Positions 47,759 to 56,468 of a stretch of 64,000 nt of DNA are shown here, piece after piece. The notes beneath the pieces are model-generated. The model was given only the letters and a program-made list of their open reading frames with translations. It was not told the origin of the DNA and searched no databases. The DNA lies in contig NZ_CP109487.1 of assembly GCF_036227605.1 (NCBI RefSeq), forward strand, positions 6,323,501-6,387,500. Reading direction: 5' to 3'. The DNA comes from Streptomyces sp. NBC_01439 (GTDB taxonomy: Bacteria > Actinomycetota > Actinomycetes > Streptomycetales > Streptomycetaceae). Each line of letters starts with the position of its first letter. Position 1 is the stretch's first letter. The position numbers and the translations under genes were made by a program.

Positions 47759-48757
47759 GTGCTGCGTATCCATTTCACTGGAGTGGACCTGGCACGCGTA
47801 CGGATGGCAGGGCGTCCCGATGCGTTGTGGGAAACGATTCTGAGCTTTCACCGCTTAAGGGACCGGCGCGATGCCCGGTTGTTCGGTGAATGGCGTACGG
47901 AAACCCGGAGCAGGTTGAATAGTGAAACACGCACGCTCGGTATGCTCATACCGAGTCGTGGTTATTTCCCCGATTTCTTGACCCCTGTGGAGGGGCAGTA
48001 CGGGTGGGACGTGGGCCTCGACGCGCTGCGCGGGATCCGCTCCGAGCGCATGCGGCGCGAGCTGCAGCTGCTGGGCGCCGGTGCGCCGATGACGCCGCGG
48101 CTACGGGAGTTCATGGACGGCGGCGACAAGCAGCTGCCACGGCTCATGGGCGAGCTCCGCGCGTACCACCGGGCCGCCGTGGAGCCGTACTGGACGCACA
48201 TACAGGCCCAGATAGAAGCCGAGCGCGCGGCGCGCGGCCGGGCCCTGCTGGACGGCGGTGCGGACGAACTGCTGGACTCGCTGCCGCCGATGCTGCGCTG
48301 GCGGGCTCCGGTGCTGGAGTGCGACTACCCGGTGGACCGCGACGTACGGCTGCGGGGGCGCGGGCTGCTGCTCCAGCCGTCCTTCTTCTGCCGGCGCACC
48401 GCGGTGACCCTGCACGATCCGGAGCTACCGCCCGTGCTCGTCTACCCGGCCGCCGCGCAGCTGGCCTCGGCGCCCGCGGGCGGCGAGGCGGCCCGGCCCG
48501 TGGAGGAGCAGCGCCAGCGCACCCTGGGCAAGCTGGTCGGGCACACCCGCTCGGTCGTGCTGCGGGCGATAGGGGACGGAGCGACCACCAGCGAGCTGGC
48601 CCGCCGGGCCGGGGTCTCGCTGGCCTCCGCGAGCCAGCACGCCTGTGTGATGCGGGAGGCGGGGCTGGTAACCACGCTGCGGCGGGGGAACGCGGTGCTG
48701 CACACGGTGACGCCGTTGGGGGCCGCGCTGCTGAAGGGTGGGGCGGTGGCCTCGTGA
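47759..48757 (+). CDS. ArsR-like winged-helix regulator (DUF5937-type) with a TTA codon
   Basis: This 332-residue predicted DNA-binding protein has a large N-terminal region of DUF5937 type (RIHFTGVDLARVRM). The C-terminal winged helix reads TTSELARRAGVSLASASQHA. Codon 33 is TTA (47855-47857), the rarest Streptomyces codon, read only by the bldA tRNA. Translation is therefore probably tied to development. The first 80 codons use A/T-ending codons far more than the rest. GTG 47759 has AGGTGGG upstream. No clear target gene is adjacent, so it may act elsewhere. Confidence 0.8.
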   Translation: MLRIHFTGVDLARVRMAGRPDALWETILSFHRLRDRRDARLFGEWRTETRSRLNSETRTLGMLIPSRGYFPDFLTPVEGQYGWDVGLDALRGIRSERMRRELQLLGAGAPMTPRLREFMDGGDKQLPRLMGELRAYHRAAVEPYWTHIQAQIEAERAARGRALLDGGADELLDSLPPMLRWRAPVLECDYPVDRDVRLRGRGLLLQPSFFCRRTAVTLHDPELPPVLVYPAAAQLASAPAGGEAARPVEEQRQRTLGKLVGHTRSVVLRAIGDGATTSELARRAGVSLASASQHACVMREAGLVTTLRRGNAVLHTVTPLGAALLKGGAVAS

Positions 48758-48828
48758 ACGCGGCCGCCGCACCCCTGCGGGGTTGCCCGTGGGGGTGCGG
48801 CCGGTCGTGCGGGTGCCGGTCCGTTGCG

Positions 48829-48876
48829 GGGGCGCTGCCCCCGGGCCCCCGCGCCTCAAACGCCGGCGGGGCTGGG
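48829..48876 (+). repeat. Dispersed repeat copy D (uninterrupted module 1)
   Basis: It contains GCGCCTCAAACGCCGGCGGG followed by GCTGG. It lies 6 bases before copy E in the same orientation. Confidence 0.8.
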
Positions 48877-48881
48877 AGAGC

Positions 48882-48957
48882 GGGGCGCTGCCCGGAGGCC
48901 CCCGCGCCTCAAACGCCCCCGGCTACCGCCGGGAGGTGCCCCCCTGGCGGGGCTGGA
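48882..48957 (+). repeat. Dispersed repeat copy E (module 1 split by module 2)
   Basis: After GCGCCTCAAACGCC the sequence continues with about 28 bases of module 2 (CCCGGCTACCGCCGGGAGGT, then GCCCCCCT), and then resumes module 1 with GGCGGGGCTGGA. Compared with copy D this looks like a clean insertion. Confidence 0.8.
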
Positions 48958-48968
48958 AGGGTGGGGGC

Positions 48969-50129
48969 TCAGGTGCGGAAGGGGCCCGTCACCTCGTAGG
49001 TGATGCCGCCGGACGAGCTGCCGCTCGTACCGCGCTGGCTGGAGAAGTAGAGCCGGTTGCCGGCGGGCGAGAACGCCGGGCCGGTGATCTCGGAGGAGGA
49101 CTGGCCGGTGAACCGCAGGAAGGGCGCCACCACGTCGTCCGGCGTGATCACGCAGATCTCCATGTTGCCGCCGTCCTCGGCGACGTACAGGTCGCCGTAC
49201 GAGGACCCGGTGACGTTGTCGACGCCGGTCAGCGGGGCCGCGCCGCCGGGCACGAGCGAGTCGTCGTAGGCCAGCTCGTAGGTGTTGTTCGTGAGGTTCA
49301 GCTGCCAGACCCGGTTGTCGCCCTTGGTGGTGAACCAGACCGTGTCGTTGGCGTAGTGGCAGCCCTCGCCGCCGTTGAACTTCTTCGACCCGGAGACCTG
49401 GCTGCGGGTCGCCGTCGGGGAGCCGTCGGGGTCCGGGACGTTCTGCCAGGTGAAGGAGCCGGAGGTGGCGGTGCCGGCCTTGAGGACCTGGAGCGTGCCG
49501 GAGGAGAGGTTGCCCCAGGTGGTCGGGACGAAGCGGTAGAAGCAGCCGCTCGTCTCGTCCTCGGTCAGGTAGATCACCTGGCGCACCGGGTCGGCGGCGG
49601 CCGCCTCGTGCTTGAACCGGCCCATCGCAGGCCGCTGCACGGCCGCGTTCACCCCGTACGGGTCTGTCTCGTAGACGTAGCCGAGGCTGACCTCCTCGCA
49701 GGACAGCCAGGTGTTCCAGGGGGTCTTGCCGCCCGCGCAGTTCTGCCGGGTGTTGGACAGGATGCGGTAGGCGCCGGTGACGGTGCCGGAGGAGTTGAAC
49801 TTGACGGCGCTCGCACCGCCGGAGGGGTTGATCTCCGAGTTGGACACGTAGATCCAGCCCGAGCCGTCGACGAAACACGCACCGCCGTCGGGGGCGTCGT
49901 GCCAGGTGTACGAGGTGCCGCTGACGATCTGGCCCGAGCGGGCGATGACCCGGCTGGTGAAGCCGCTGGGGAGCATGATGCCGTTGGCGTCGGCCGCGCC
50001 GAGCGCCCCGTAGGGTCCGGCACCCGGCTGGGCGGGGGCGGCGTAGGCGGCCCCGTGCATCAACGTGCCGCCGAAGGCGGCGGCCGACGAACCGATCACT
50101 GCGCCGCGCAGGAAGGTACGACGTTCCAC
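48969..50129 (-). CDS. Tat-exported PhoX-like (DUF839) protein
   Basis: This 386-residue predicted secreted protein has a Tat-type signal peptide (ERRTFLRGAVIG then a hydrophobic run ending AAYAAPAQ). The mature part resembles the PhoX/DUF839 beta-propeller: GGACFVDGSGWIYVSNSEIN, WLSCEEVSLGYVYETDP and DETSGCFYRFVP. PhoX enzymes are calcium/iron alkaline phosphatases, but many relatives are of unknown activity. GTG 50129 is chosen because AGGAG lies five bases upstream. Repeats D and E lie just past its stop. Confidence 0.85.
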   Translation of the reverse strand: MERRTFLRGAVIGSSAAAFGGTLMHGAAYAAPAQPGAGPYGALGAADANGIMLPSGFTSRVIARSGQIVSGTSYTWHDAPDGGACFVDGSGWIYVSNSEINPSGGASAVKFNSSGTVTGAYRILSNTRQNCAGGKTPWNTWLSCEEVSLGYVYETDPYGVNAAVQRPAMGRFKHEAAAADPVRQVIYLTEDETSGCFYRFVPTTWGNLSSGTLQVLKAGTATSGSFTWQNVPDPDGSPTATRSQVSGSKKFNGGEGCHYANDTVWFTTKGDNRVWQLNLTNNTYELAYDDSLVPGGAAPLTGVDNVTGSSYGDLYVAEDGGNMEICVITPDDVVAPFLRFTGQSSSEITGPAFSPAGNRLYFSSQRGTSGSSSGGITYEVTGPFRT

Positions 50130-50360
50130 GGTCACTCCTGTGGGAGGAAGGCCCCGCGGCCGGTCGGACGCGGGTCGCACGCGTGGAGGAACCTAGGAGG
50201 TGCCAGTTGCCGCGGCGCCAACTCCCCGTGACGCACGAGCGACCGCTCAACGTGCAATCCGCCGGCCACGGCGTGGCGCGGCGCACCACGGCACTTTCCG
50301 CGAAGAAACTTCCGGGAGAGCGATGAGTTTCCCGGGGACCCGAGGTCTACCTCTCGAAAG

Positions 50361-50402
50361 CACCGAGCAGCACGCACCGAGCCGCACGCACCGAGCGCTA
50401 CA
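50361..50402 (+). repeat. Three tandem 14-bp units in the VOC gene leader
   Basis: CACCGAGCAGCACG, CACCGAGCCGCACG and a diverged CACCGAGCGCTACA run head to tail just before the VOC gene. Confidence 0.8.
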
Positions 50403-50423
50403 CACGAGAGAAGAGGGACCTCG

Positions 50424-50831
50424 ATGTCCGCCACCATGATCTTCGTCAACCTGCCGGTCAAGGACCTGGACGCCAGCAAGGCCTTCTGGAGCAAGCTGGG
50501 CTACTCCTTCAACGCCCAGTTCACCGACGAGAACTGTGCCTCGATGGTCATCAGCGACACCATCGTCGCGATGCTCCTGACCGAGGCCCGCTACAAGGAC
50601 TTCACCCACAAGGAGATCGCGGACGCAACGAAGACGTCCGAGGTGCTGCTCTGTCTGAGCGCCGAGAGCCGCACCGCGGTCGACGAGCTGGTGGACGGGG
50701 CCCTGGCGGCCGGCGCCACCGAGCCCCGGCCGGCCCAGGACCACGGCGTCATGTACGGCCGTGCCTTCGACGACCTCGACGGTCACACCTGGGAGATCAT
50801 GTGGATGGACCCGTCGATGGTCCAGGGCTGA
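50424..50831 (+). CDS. VOC family (glyoxalase-like) protein
   Basis: This 135-residue single-domain vicinal oxygen chelate protein reads MIFVNLPVKDLDASKAFWSKL at its start (metal-site region) and DDLDGHTWEIMWMD at its end. Members include glyoxalases and resistance proteins. Many are uncharacterised. AGAGGG upstream of the ATG may be the ribosome site. Confidence 0.85.
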   Translation: MSATMIFVNLPVKDLDASKAFWSKLGYSFNAQFTDENCASMVISDTIVAMLLTEARYKDFTHKEIADATKTSEVLLCLSAESRTAVDELVDGALAAGATEPRPAQDHGVMYGRAFDDLDGHTWEIMWMDPSMVQG

Positions 50832-50850
50832 CGACGTCACCCGCACGGGG

Positions 50851-51183
50851 TCACGAGGTCACGGCGGTCCGCACCGGGTAGGTCCGGACCACCGTCTCCT
50901 CGTCGTCCAGGCAGCGCCCCGACTCCAGGTCGAAGCGCTGCTTCAGCAGCGGCGAAGCCACGAAGGGCCGGCCCCCCGCCGTCCCCACCAGCCCGCGCGA
51001 GAGCACGTGCGCCCCGGTGAAGGGGTCCTGGTTGCCGATGGCGTACGGGCGCCCCGCGCGGTCGACGAACACCGCGGCCTGGCTCCCGTCGGGCAGCAGC
51101 GCCGCCACCCCGCGCCCGGGGATGAGCGAGGACAGCTCGCACACCGTCAGCCAGCCCTGCGCAACCTGCAGTTCCACGGTCAT
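50851..51183 (-). CDS. nirD: Nitrite reductase (NADH) small subunit NirD
   Basis: This 110-residue Rieske-fold protein lacks Rieske Cys/His ligands, which is normal for NirD. It supports the large subunit in assimilatory nitrite reduction to ammonium. The start overlaps the nirB stop by four bases. Confidence 0.92.
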   Translation of the reverse strand: MTVELQVAQGWLTVCELSSLIPGRGVAALLPDGSQAAVFVDRAGRPYAIGNQDPFTGAHVLSRGLVGTAGGRPFVASPLLKQRFDLESGRCLDDEETVVRTYPVRTAVTS

Positions 51184-53705
51184 CGGACGGCTCCTCCTAT
51201 GGTCAGGACGGCCAGGTCGGGCTTGACCTGGTCGCGCTCGGGAACGAACTTCACGGTCGGGTCGGGGGCGCCGGGCGCGTTGACGAAGGACACGAACCGG
51301 CGCAGCCGCTCCGGGTCCTGGAGGGTCTCGGCCCATTCGTCCCGGTAGTGCGCCACGTGGTCGGCCATCAGGGCCTCCAGCTCCGCGCACAGCCCCAGCG
51401 AGTCGTGCACGACCACGTCCCGCAGGTGGTCCAGGCCCCCCTCCAGCCGCTCCAGCCAGGTGGAGGTCCGCTCCAGCCGGTCGGCGGTGCGGATGTAGAA
51501 CATCAGGAACCGGTCGATCAGCCGGACCAGTTCCGCGTCCGACAGGTCCTGGGCCAGCAGGTCGGCGTGGCGCGGGGTGGCGCCGCCGTTGCCGCCGACG
51601 TACAGGTTCCAGCCACTCGCCGTCGCGATGACGCCAAAGTCCTTGCTCTGCGCCTCCGCGCACTCGCGGGCGCAGCCCGAGACCGCCGACTTGAGTTTGT
51701 GCGGGGCGCGCAGCCCCCGGTAGCGGAGCTCCAGGTCGATGGCCATCCGGACGCTGTCCTGGACCCCGTAGCGGCACCAGGTCTGCCCCACGCAGGACTT
51801 CACCGTGCGCAGGGCCTTCCCGTAGGCGTGTCCGGACTCGAACCCGGCGTCGACGAGCCGGGCCCAGATCCGCGGGAGCTGGTCCACGCTCGCGCCGAAG
51901 AGGTCGATCCGCTGGCCGCCGGTGATCTTCGTGTAGAGGCCGAAGTCGCGGGCCACCTCGCCGATCACGATCAGCTTGTCGGGGGTGATCTCACCGCCGG
52001 GGATGCGCGGGACGACCGAGTAGGAGCCGTTGCGCTGCATGTTCGCGAGGAAGTGGTCGTTGGTGTCCTGGAGGGCGGCCTGTTCCCCGTCCAGGACGTA
52101 GCCGCTCGCGCCGAGGGTCGGGGCGAGCGAGGCGATGATCGAGCCGATGGTGGGCTTGCAGACCTCGCAGCCGTCGCCGCCGCGGGCCTCCGGGCGGCCG
52201 TGGCCGTCGAGGATCTCCTCGTACGAGGTGAGCCGGCGGGTGCGGACGATCTCGTAGAGCTCGGCCCGGGTGAAGGGGAAGCAGCCGCACAGCCCCTTGT
52301 CGGTGGCGGCGGGCAGCAGTTGCCCGATCACCTTGACGCAAGAGCCGCAGCCGGTGCCCGCCTTGGTGCACTTCTTGACCTCGGCCAGGGTGGAGCAGGC
52401 GGCGATGGCCTTCTTGGTGACGTTGTGGCAGGAGCAGATCACCGCGTGGTCGGGGAGCGCGGACGGGCCGAGCGCGACCGGGGCGCCGACCCCGGCGGGC
52501 AGCACCAGCTGCTCGGGGGCCACGGGCGGGACGCTTCCGGTGAGCGGGCGCAGCAGCCCGTAGGAGTCCGCGTCGCCGACCAACACCCCGCCGAGGAGGA
52601 CGCCGTCGGGGGAGACGACCAGCTTCTTGTAGACCCCGGAGCGTGAGTCGGACCAGACGACGTCGAGGCTGTCCGGGGCGGCCCCGTGGGCGTCGCCGAA
52701 GGAGGCCACGTCCACGCCGAGGAGCTTGAGCTTGGTGGAGAGGTCGGCTCCGGTGAATTCCTTCGCACGGCCCAGCAGGTCGTCGGCGGCCGTCTCGGCC
52801 ATCTCGTAGCCGGGGGCGACCAGGCCGTAGACCCGGCCGTCGACGGCGAGGGCGCACTCGCCGATGGCGTAGACGTGCGCGTCGGAGGTGCGGCAGCGGG
52901 CGTCGACCGCGATGCCGCCGCGCTCGCCGACGTCCAGTCCGGCGTCGCGGGCCAGCTGGTCGCGGGGGCGGACGCCGGCGGAGAAGACGACGAGGTCGGT
53001 GTCGACGGTGGAGCCGTCGGAGAGTCGCATTCCGCTGACGTGGCCGTCCGCGCCGGTCACCACCTCCTGGGTGCCGACGCCGGTGTGGACGGTCAGCCCC
53101 ATGGACTCGATGGTGCGCAGCAGGGCCGCGCCGCCGCCCTCGTCGACCTGTACGGGCATCAGGCGCGGGGCGAACTCGACGATGCGGGTGGCCAGGCCCA
53201 GCCCCTGGAGGGCGCCGGCGGCCTCCAGGCCGAGGAGACCGCCGCCGACGACCGCGCCGGAGCTCCTGGTCTTCGCGTACTCCTCGATCGCGAGCAGGTC
53301 CTCGATCGTGCGGTAGACGAAGCAGCCGGGGGCGTCCTTGCCCGGGACCGGAGGCACGAAGGGATAGCTGCCGGTGGCCAGCACGAGGACGTCGTACGGG
53401 AACACCTGACCGGACCGGGAGGTGACGGTGCGGGCGGCCCGGTCGATGTGCTCGGCGGGGTCGTCGAGGTGGAGGGCGATGCCGTGCTCCGCCATGAACC
53501 CGGCGGGCGTCATGGACAGGTCCTCGGCGGTGCTGCCGGAGAAGTACGAGGTCAGGTGCACGCGGTCGTAGGCGGGCCGGGGCTCTTCGCAGAGCACGGT
53601 GATCCGGTGCGTGGCGGTGGCCCCGCGCTCGGCGAGTGCCTCGAGGTAACGCTGGCCGACCATGCCGTGCCCGATGAGCACGATCGTGGGCAGGGGCTCG
53701 GACAT
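51180..53705 (-). CDS. nirB: Nitrite reductase (NADH) large subunit NirB
   Basis: This 841-residue multi-domain enzyme has an N-terminal FAD/NAD reductase (VLIGHGMVGQRYLEAL), then a BFD-like [2Fe-2S] domain (VICSCHNVTKKAI ... CTKAGTGCGSC). The C-terminal sirohaem/[4Fe-4S] domain has CVGQTWCRYG and SGCARECAEAQ with the four Cys. It reduces nitrite to ammonium with NADH. It is in an operon with the FAD gene (one base upstream) and nirD. Confidence 0.95.
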   Translation of the reverse strand: MSEPLPTIVLIGHGMVGQRYLEALAERGATATHRITVLCEEPRPAYDRVHLTSYFSGSTAEDLSMTPAGFMAEHGIALHLDDPAEHIDRAARTVTSRSGQVFPYDVLVLATGSYPFVPPVPGKDAPGCFVYRTIEDLLAIEEYAKTRSSGAVVGGGLLGLEAAGALQGLGLATRIVEFAPRLMPVQVDEGGGAALLRTIESMGLTVHTGVGTQEVVTGADGHVSGMRLSDGSTVDTDLVVFSAGVRPRDQLARDAGLDVGERGGIAVDARCRTSDAHVYAIGECALAVDGRVYGLVAPGYEMAETAADDLLGRAKEFTGADLSTKLKLLGVDVASFGDAHGAAPDSLDVVWSDSRSGVYKKLVVSPDGVLLGGVLVGDADSYGLLRPLTGSVPPVAPEQLVLPAGVGAPVALGPSALPDHAVICSCHNVTKKAIAACSTLAEVKKCTKAGTGCGSCVKVIGQLLPAATDKGLCGCFPFTRAELYEIVRTRRLTSYEEILDGHGRPEARGGDGCEVCKPTIGSIIASLAPTLGASGYVLDGEQAALQDTNDHFLANMQRNGSYSVVPRIPGGEITPDKLIVIGEVARDFGLYTKITGGQRIDLFGASVDQLPRIWARLVDAGFESGHAYGKALRTVKSCVGQTWCRYGVQDSVRMAIDLELRYRGLRAPHKLKSAVSGCARECAEAQSKDFGVIATASGWNLYVGGNGGATPRHADLLAQDLSDAELVRLIDRFLMFYIRTADRLERTSTWLERLEGGLDHLRDVVVHDSLGLCAELEALMADHVAHYRDEWAETLQDPERLRRFVSFVNAPGAPDPTVKFVPERDQVKPDLAVLTIGGAVR

Positions 53706-53706
53706 G

Positions 53707-54954
53707 TCAGTGGCCTCCGTCGTCGGTGAGCAGGTGGAACAGGTCGTGCGGTGGTTCCTCGCCCTCCCAGGTGCGGGCGAGCGCCCCCACGGTGGAGAGC
53801 TCGCCGAGCAGGACCCCGCCGACGAGGCGGTCGCCCCGCAGGACGACCTTGCGGTAGGTGCGGCGGGTGGCGTCGGCGAGGCGGACCACGTCGTCGCCGG
53901 GCAGGGGGGTGGTCTCGCCGAAGGCGGCGAGATCGAGGGAGCCCTTCGCGCCCGGCAGGGTGAGACGGGTGAGGGCGCGGGTGCCGGTGTAGGGGGTGGG
54001 CCGGCCGGTGAGGGTGGCGGCCAAGGCGTCGGCCTGCTCCAGGGCGGGGCCGGCCAGGCCGTACACCTGGCCGGCGTGCTCGGCGCAGTCGCCGATGGCG
54101 TGGATGCGGGGGTCGCCGGTACGGAGGTGGTCGTCGACGACGATGCCCTTGCGGACCTCCAGTCCGGCGGCCTGGGCGAGGCCCGTGCGGGGGCGTACGC
54201 CGCAGGCCAGCACGACGATGTCGGCTGCCATCCTGTACCCGTCGGCGAGATCGACCCCGGTGACCTTGCGCGGAGTGCCCCCGCCCCGCTGCAGCCCCGG
54301 CAGCGGTGCGGACGAGGTCGTAAGCCCGCGGACCCGGCATTCCGTGTGGATCTCGACGCCGAGCGAGGTCAGGTGCGCGTGCAGCAGGGCGGAGGCGTCC
54401 GCGTCCAGCTGGCGCTCCATCAGCCGCTCGCCCTGCTGGGCGAGGACCACCTGCGCCCCCCGGGAGGCGAGGGCACGGGCCGCCGAGACGCCCAGCAGGC
54501 CCCCGCCGATCACCACCACGCGGACCCCGGGCCGCACGGCCGCCGACAGCGCCAGGCAGTCTTCCATCGTGCGGAAGGCGTGCACCCCGTCCGGGAGGTC
54601 CCGCCCCCCGGGTGCGAACAGTCCGCGCAGCGGCGGGAGCACCGCGTTCGAACCGGTGGCCAGCACCAGCGTTTCGTACGGGGCCACCGAGCCGTCGTCA
54701 CAGTGCACGACCCGCTCCGCACGGTCCACGCGCACCGCCCGCACCCCGCGCCGCAGCGCCGGGCCGGGTGCCGGCAGGGCGGTCACTTCCGGGGCGTACC
54801 GGCCCGCGAGGACCTCGGCGAGCAGGACCCGGTTGTACGGCGCGTGGCTCTCCTCGCCGAGGACGGTCACGGCCGCGGCCGGGCCGAGCCGCTGCGCGAG
54901 CCGCAGGCCCGCGAGGCCGCCGCCGATCACCACCACACGCTGGTCCGAGGTCAT
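53707..54954 (-). CDS. FAD-dependent oxidoreductase of the nitrite reductase operon
   Basis: This 415-residue protein resembles only the N-terminal FAD/NAD part of NirB: VVVIGGGLAGLRLAQRL and IHAIGDCAEHAGQVYGLAG. It has no Fe-S or sirohaem domain. It precedes nirB by one base and is probably a reductase partner or a paralogous electron donor in nitrate/nitrite assimilation. A GlnR-like site lies 23 bases upstream. Confidence 0.87.
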   Translation of the reverse strand: MTSDQRVVVIGGGLAGLRLAQRLGPAAAVTVLGEESHAPYNRVLLAEVLAGRYAPEVTALPAPGPALRRGVRAVRVDRAERVVHCDDGSVAPYETLVLATGSNAVLPPLRGLFAPGGRDLPDGVHAFRTMEDCLALSAAVRPGVRVVVIGGGLLGVSAARALASRGAQVVLAQQGERLMERQLDADASALLHAHLTSLGVEIHTECRVRGLTTSSAPLPGLQRGGGTPRKVTGVDLADGYRMAADIVVLACGVRPRTGLAQAAGLEVRKGIVVDDHLRTGDPRIHAIGDCAEHAGQVYGLAGPALEQADALAATLTGRPTPYTGTRALTRLTLPGAKGSLDLAAFGETTPLPGDDVVRLADATRRTYRKVVLRGDRLVGGVLLGELSTVGALARTWEGEEPPHDLFHLLTDDGGH

Positions 54955-54976
54955 GCCACGAGCGTGCGGGGCCGCT

Positions 54977-55003
54977 GTTTCCCCACGGCATCGCCTCTGT
55001 TAC
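54977..55003 (-). promoter_or_regulatory. GlnR-like site upstream of the nitrite reductase operon
   Basis: On the minus strand, GTAAC, GATGC and GAAAC are spaced by six bases each (GTAAC-N6-GATGC-N6-GAAAC). This fits the spacing of GlnR half-sites (GTNAC-N6-GAAAC), with the middle unit weak. Confidence 0.6.
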
Positions 55004-55098
55004 CCGGACGGAACGCCGACCTCAGCGCCCGGGTTAAGGGTCAGTGAGGCCTTCCTCAAGGCGGCCTTAAAGGTCGTCAGGGCCGTCACCTGCGCCCT

Positions 55099-55104
55099 TA
55101 GCGT
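55099..55104 (+). promoter_or_regulatory. Leaderless-type -10 box of the ferric reductase-like gene
   Basis: TAGCGT lies 7 bases before ATG 55112. Confidence 0.45.
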
Positions 55105-55111
55105 GATCCGT

Positions 55112-56407
55112 ATGCGGAATGCGGTGGTGCGGGTCAGGGGCGGGATGCTGGGCGGTGCGGGGGTGGTGGTCCTGCTCTGGGCGGCGCAGGTGCGGCCCTC
55201 GGCCCGGCCCGACGCACTGTTCGCCACCGCCGCGCACCTGTCCGGTCTGCTCGCCGGGTACGGGGTGCTGGTGCTGGTGTTCCTGATGGCCCGGGTGCCC
55301 GCCGTCGAGCACGGGGTCGGCGCCGACCGGCTCGCCCGCTGGCACGCCCTCGGCGGCCGGTACGTCCTGCTGCTCGTCTTCGGGCACGGGCTGTTCGCCC
55401 TGCTCGGATACGCCGTGCACGAGGGGATCGACGTGGTCTCCGCCGCCTCGGAGCTGCTCGGCTACCCCGCGCTCGCCGCCGCCGCGGCCGGGACCGTCCT
55501 CCTGGCCGCGGTCGGCGTGACCTCCGCCCGGGCGGTACGCCGCCGGGTGCCGCACGAAACCTGGCGCGGGGTGCACCTGCTTGTCCACCTCGCCGTCGTC
55601 CTCGCCTTCGGGCACCAGCTGGCCGGGCCCGATCTGGCCGCGGTCGCCTGGTTCTGGGCGCTCGCCCACACCGTGGTCGCCGTCCTGCTGCTCTGGTACC
55701 GCGCCGTGGTTCCCGTACGGCAGGCCCTGCGGCACGCGCTGCGGGTCGCGGACGTCCGGGGCGAGGGGCCCGGGGTGGTATCCGTCGTCATCTACGGACA
55801 GCACCTCGCGGAACTGCGCGCGGAGCCGGGCCAGTTCCTGCGCTGGCGGTTCCTCCAGCGGGGGCTGTGGCACACCGCCCTGCCGTTCTCGCTGTCCGCG
55901 CCCGTCCGCGGGAACGCCCTGCGGATCACCGTGAAGGGGCTCGGCGGCCACTCCCGCCGGGTCCGCCGGCTGCGCCCGGGGACGCGGGTGCTGGCCACCG
56001 GGCCGTTCGGCGCGCTCACCGCCGCCCGGCGCACCCGCCCCAAGGTGCTGCTGATCGCGGGCGGGGTCGGGATCACCCCGATGCGGGCCCTGTTCGAGAC
56101 GCTGCCCGGGGGGCCGGGGGACATCACCCTGCTCTACCGGGCCGGGGGCGAGGAGCACCTCGTGCTGCGGGCCGAGCTGGAGGCCATCGCCGCCGAGCGG
56201 CAGGCCGGTCTGCACTACCTGCTCGGGCCGTCCGGCGGGGCCTACGATCCGCTGGCCCCGCAGGCGCTGGCCGCGCTGGTGCCCGACCTGGCCGAGCACG
56301 ACGTGTACCTGTGCGGGCCGCCGGGGATGGCCGAGGCGACCCGGGCCGCGCTGCTGCGGGCCGGGGTGCCGGCCGGCCGCATCCATGCGGAGTGCTTCAG
56401 CTTCTGA
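55112..56407 (+). CDS. Ferric reductase-like transmembrane flavoprotein
   Basis: This 431-residue membrane flavoprotein has an N-terminal haem-binding ferric-reductase domain of about six helices with His pairs (FGHGLFALLGYAVHEGI and VHLLVHLAVVLAFGHQL). A ferredoxin-reductase-type FAD/NAD(P) domain follows (GGVGITPMRALFE, VYLCGPPGM). No C-terminal [2Fe-2S] domain is present. It could move electrons across the membrane. The physiological acceptor is unknown. Confidence 0.88.
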   Translation: MRNAVVRVRGGMLGGAGVVVLLWAAQVRPSARPDALFATAAHLSGLLAGYGVLVLVFLMARVPAVEHGVGADRLARWHALGGRYVLLLVFGHGLFALLGYAVHEGIDVVSAASELLGYPALAAAAAGTVLLAAVGVTSARAVRRRVPHETWRGVHLLVHLAVVLAFGHQLAGPDLAAVAWFWALAHTVVAVLLLWYRAVVPVRQALRHALRVADVRGEGPGVVSVVIYGQHLAELRAEPGQFLRWRFLQRGLWHTALPFSLSAPVRGNALRITVKGLGGHSRRVRRLRPGTRVLATGPFGALTAARRTRPKVLLIAGGVGITPMRALFETLPGGPGDITLLYRAGGEEHLVLRAELEAIAAERQAGLHYLLGPSGGAYDPLAPQALAALVPDLAEHDVYLCGPPGMAEATRAALLRAGVPAGRIHAECFSF

Positions 56408-56468
56408 GCCGGGCGCCCACGGCCCGCGATCCCCGTGTTCCCCGCGTTCCCCGAGGAGTCACCGCCCC

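Noticed and set aside
50361..50402. A CRISPR-like array
   Set aside because: The units are head-to-tail 14-mers without spacers, and no cas genes are present.
53996..55111. An upstream in-frame extension of the ferric reductase-like gene
   Set aside because: The extension crosses the minus-strand FAD gene. ATG 55112 has its own -10-like box and begins the membrane domain.
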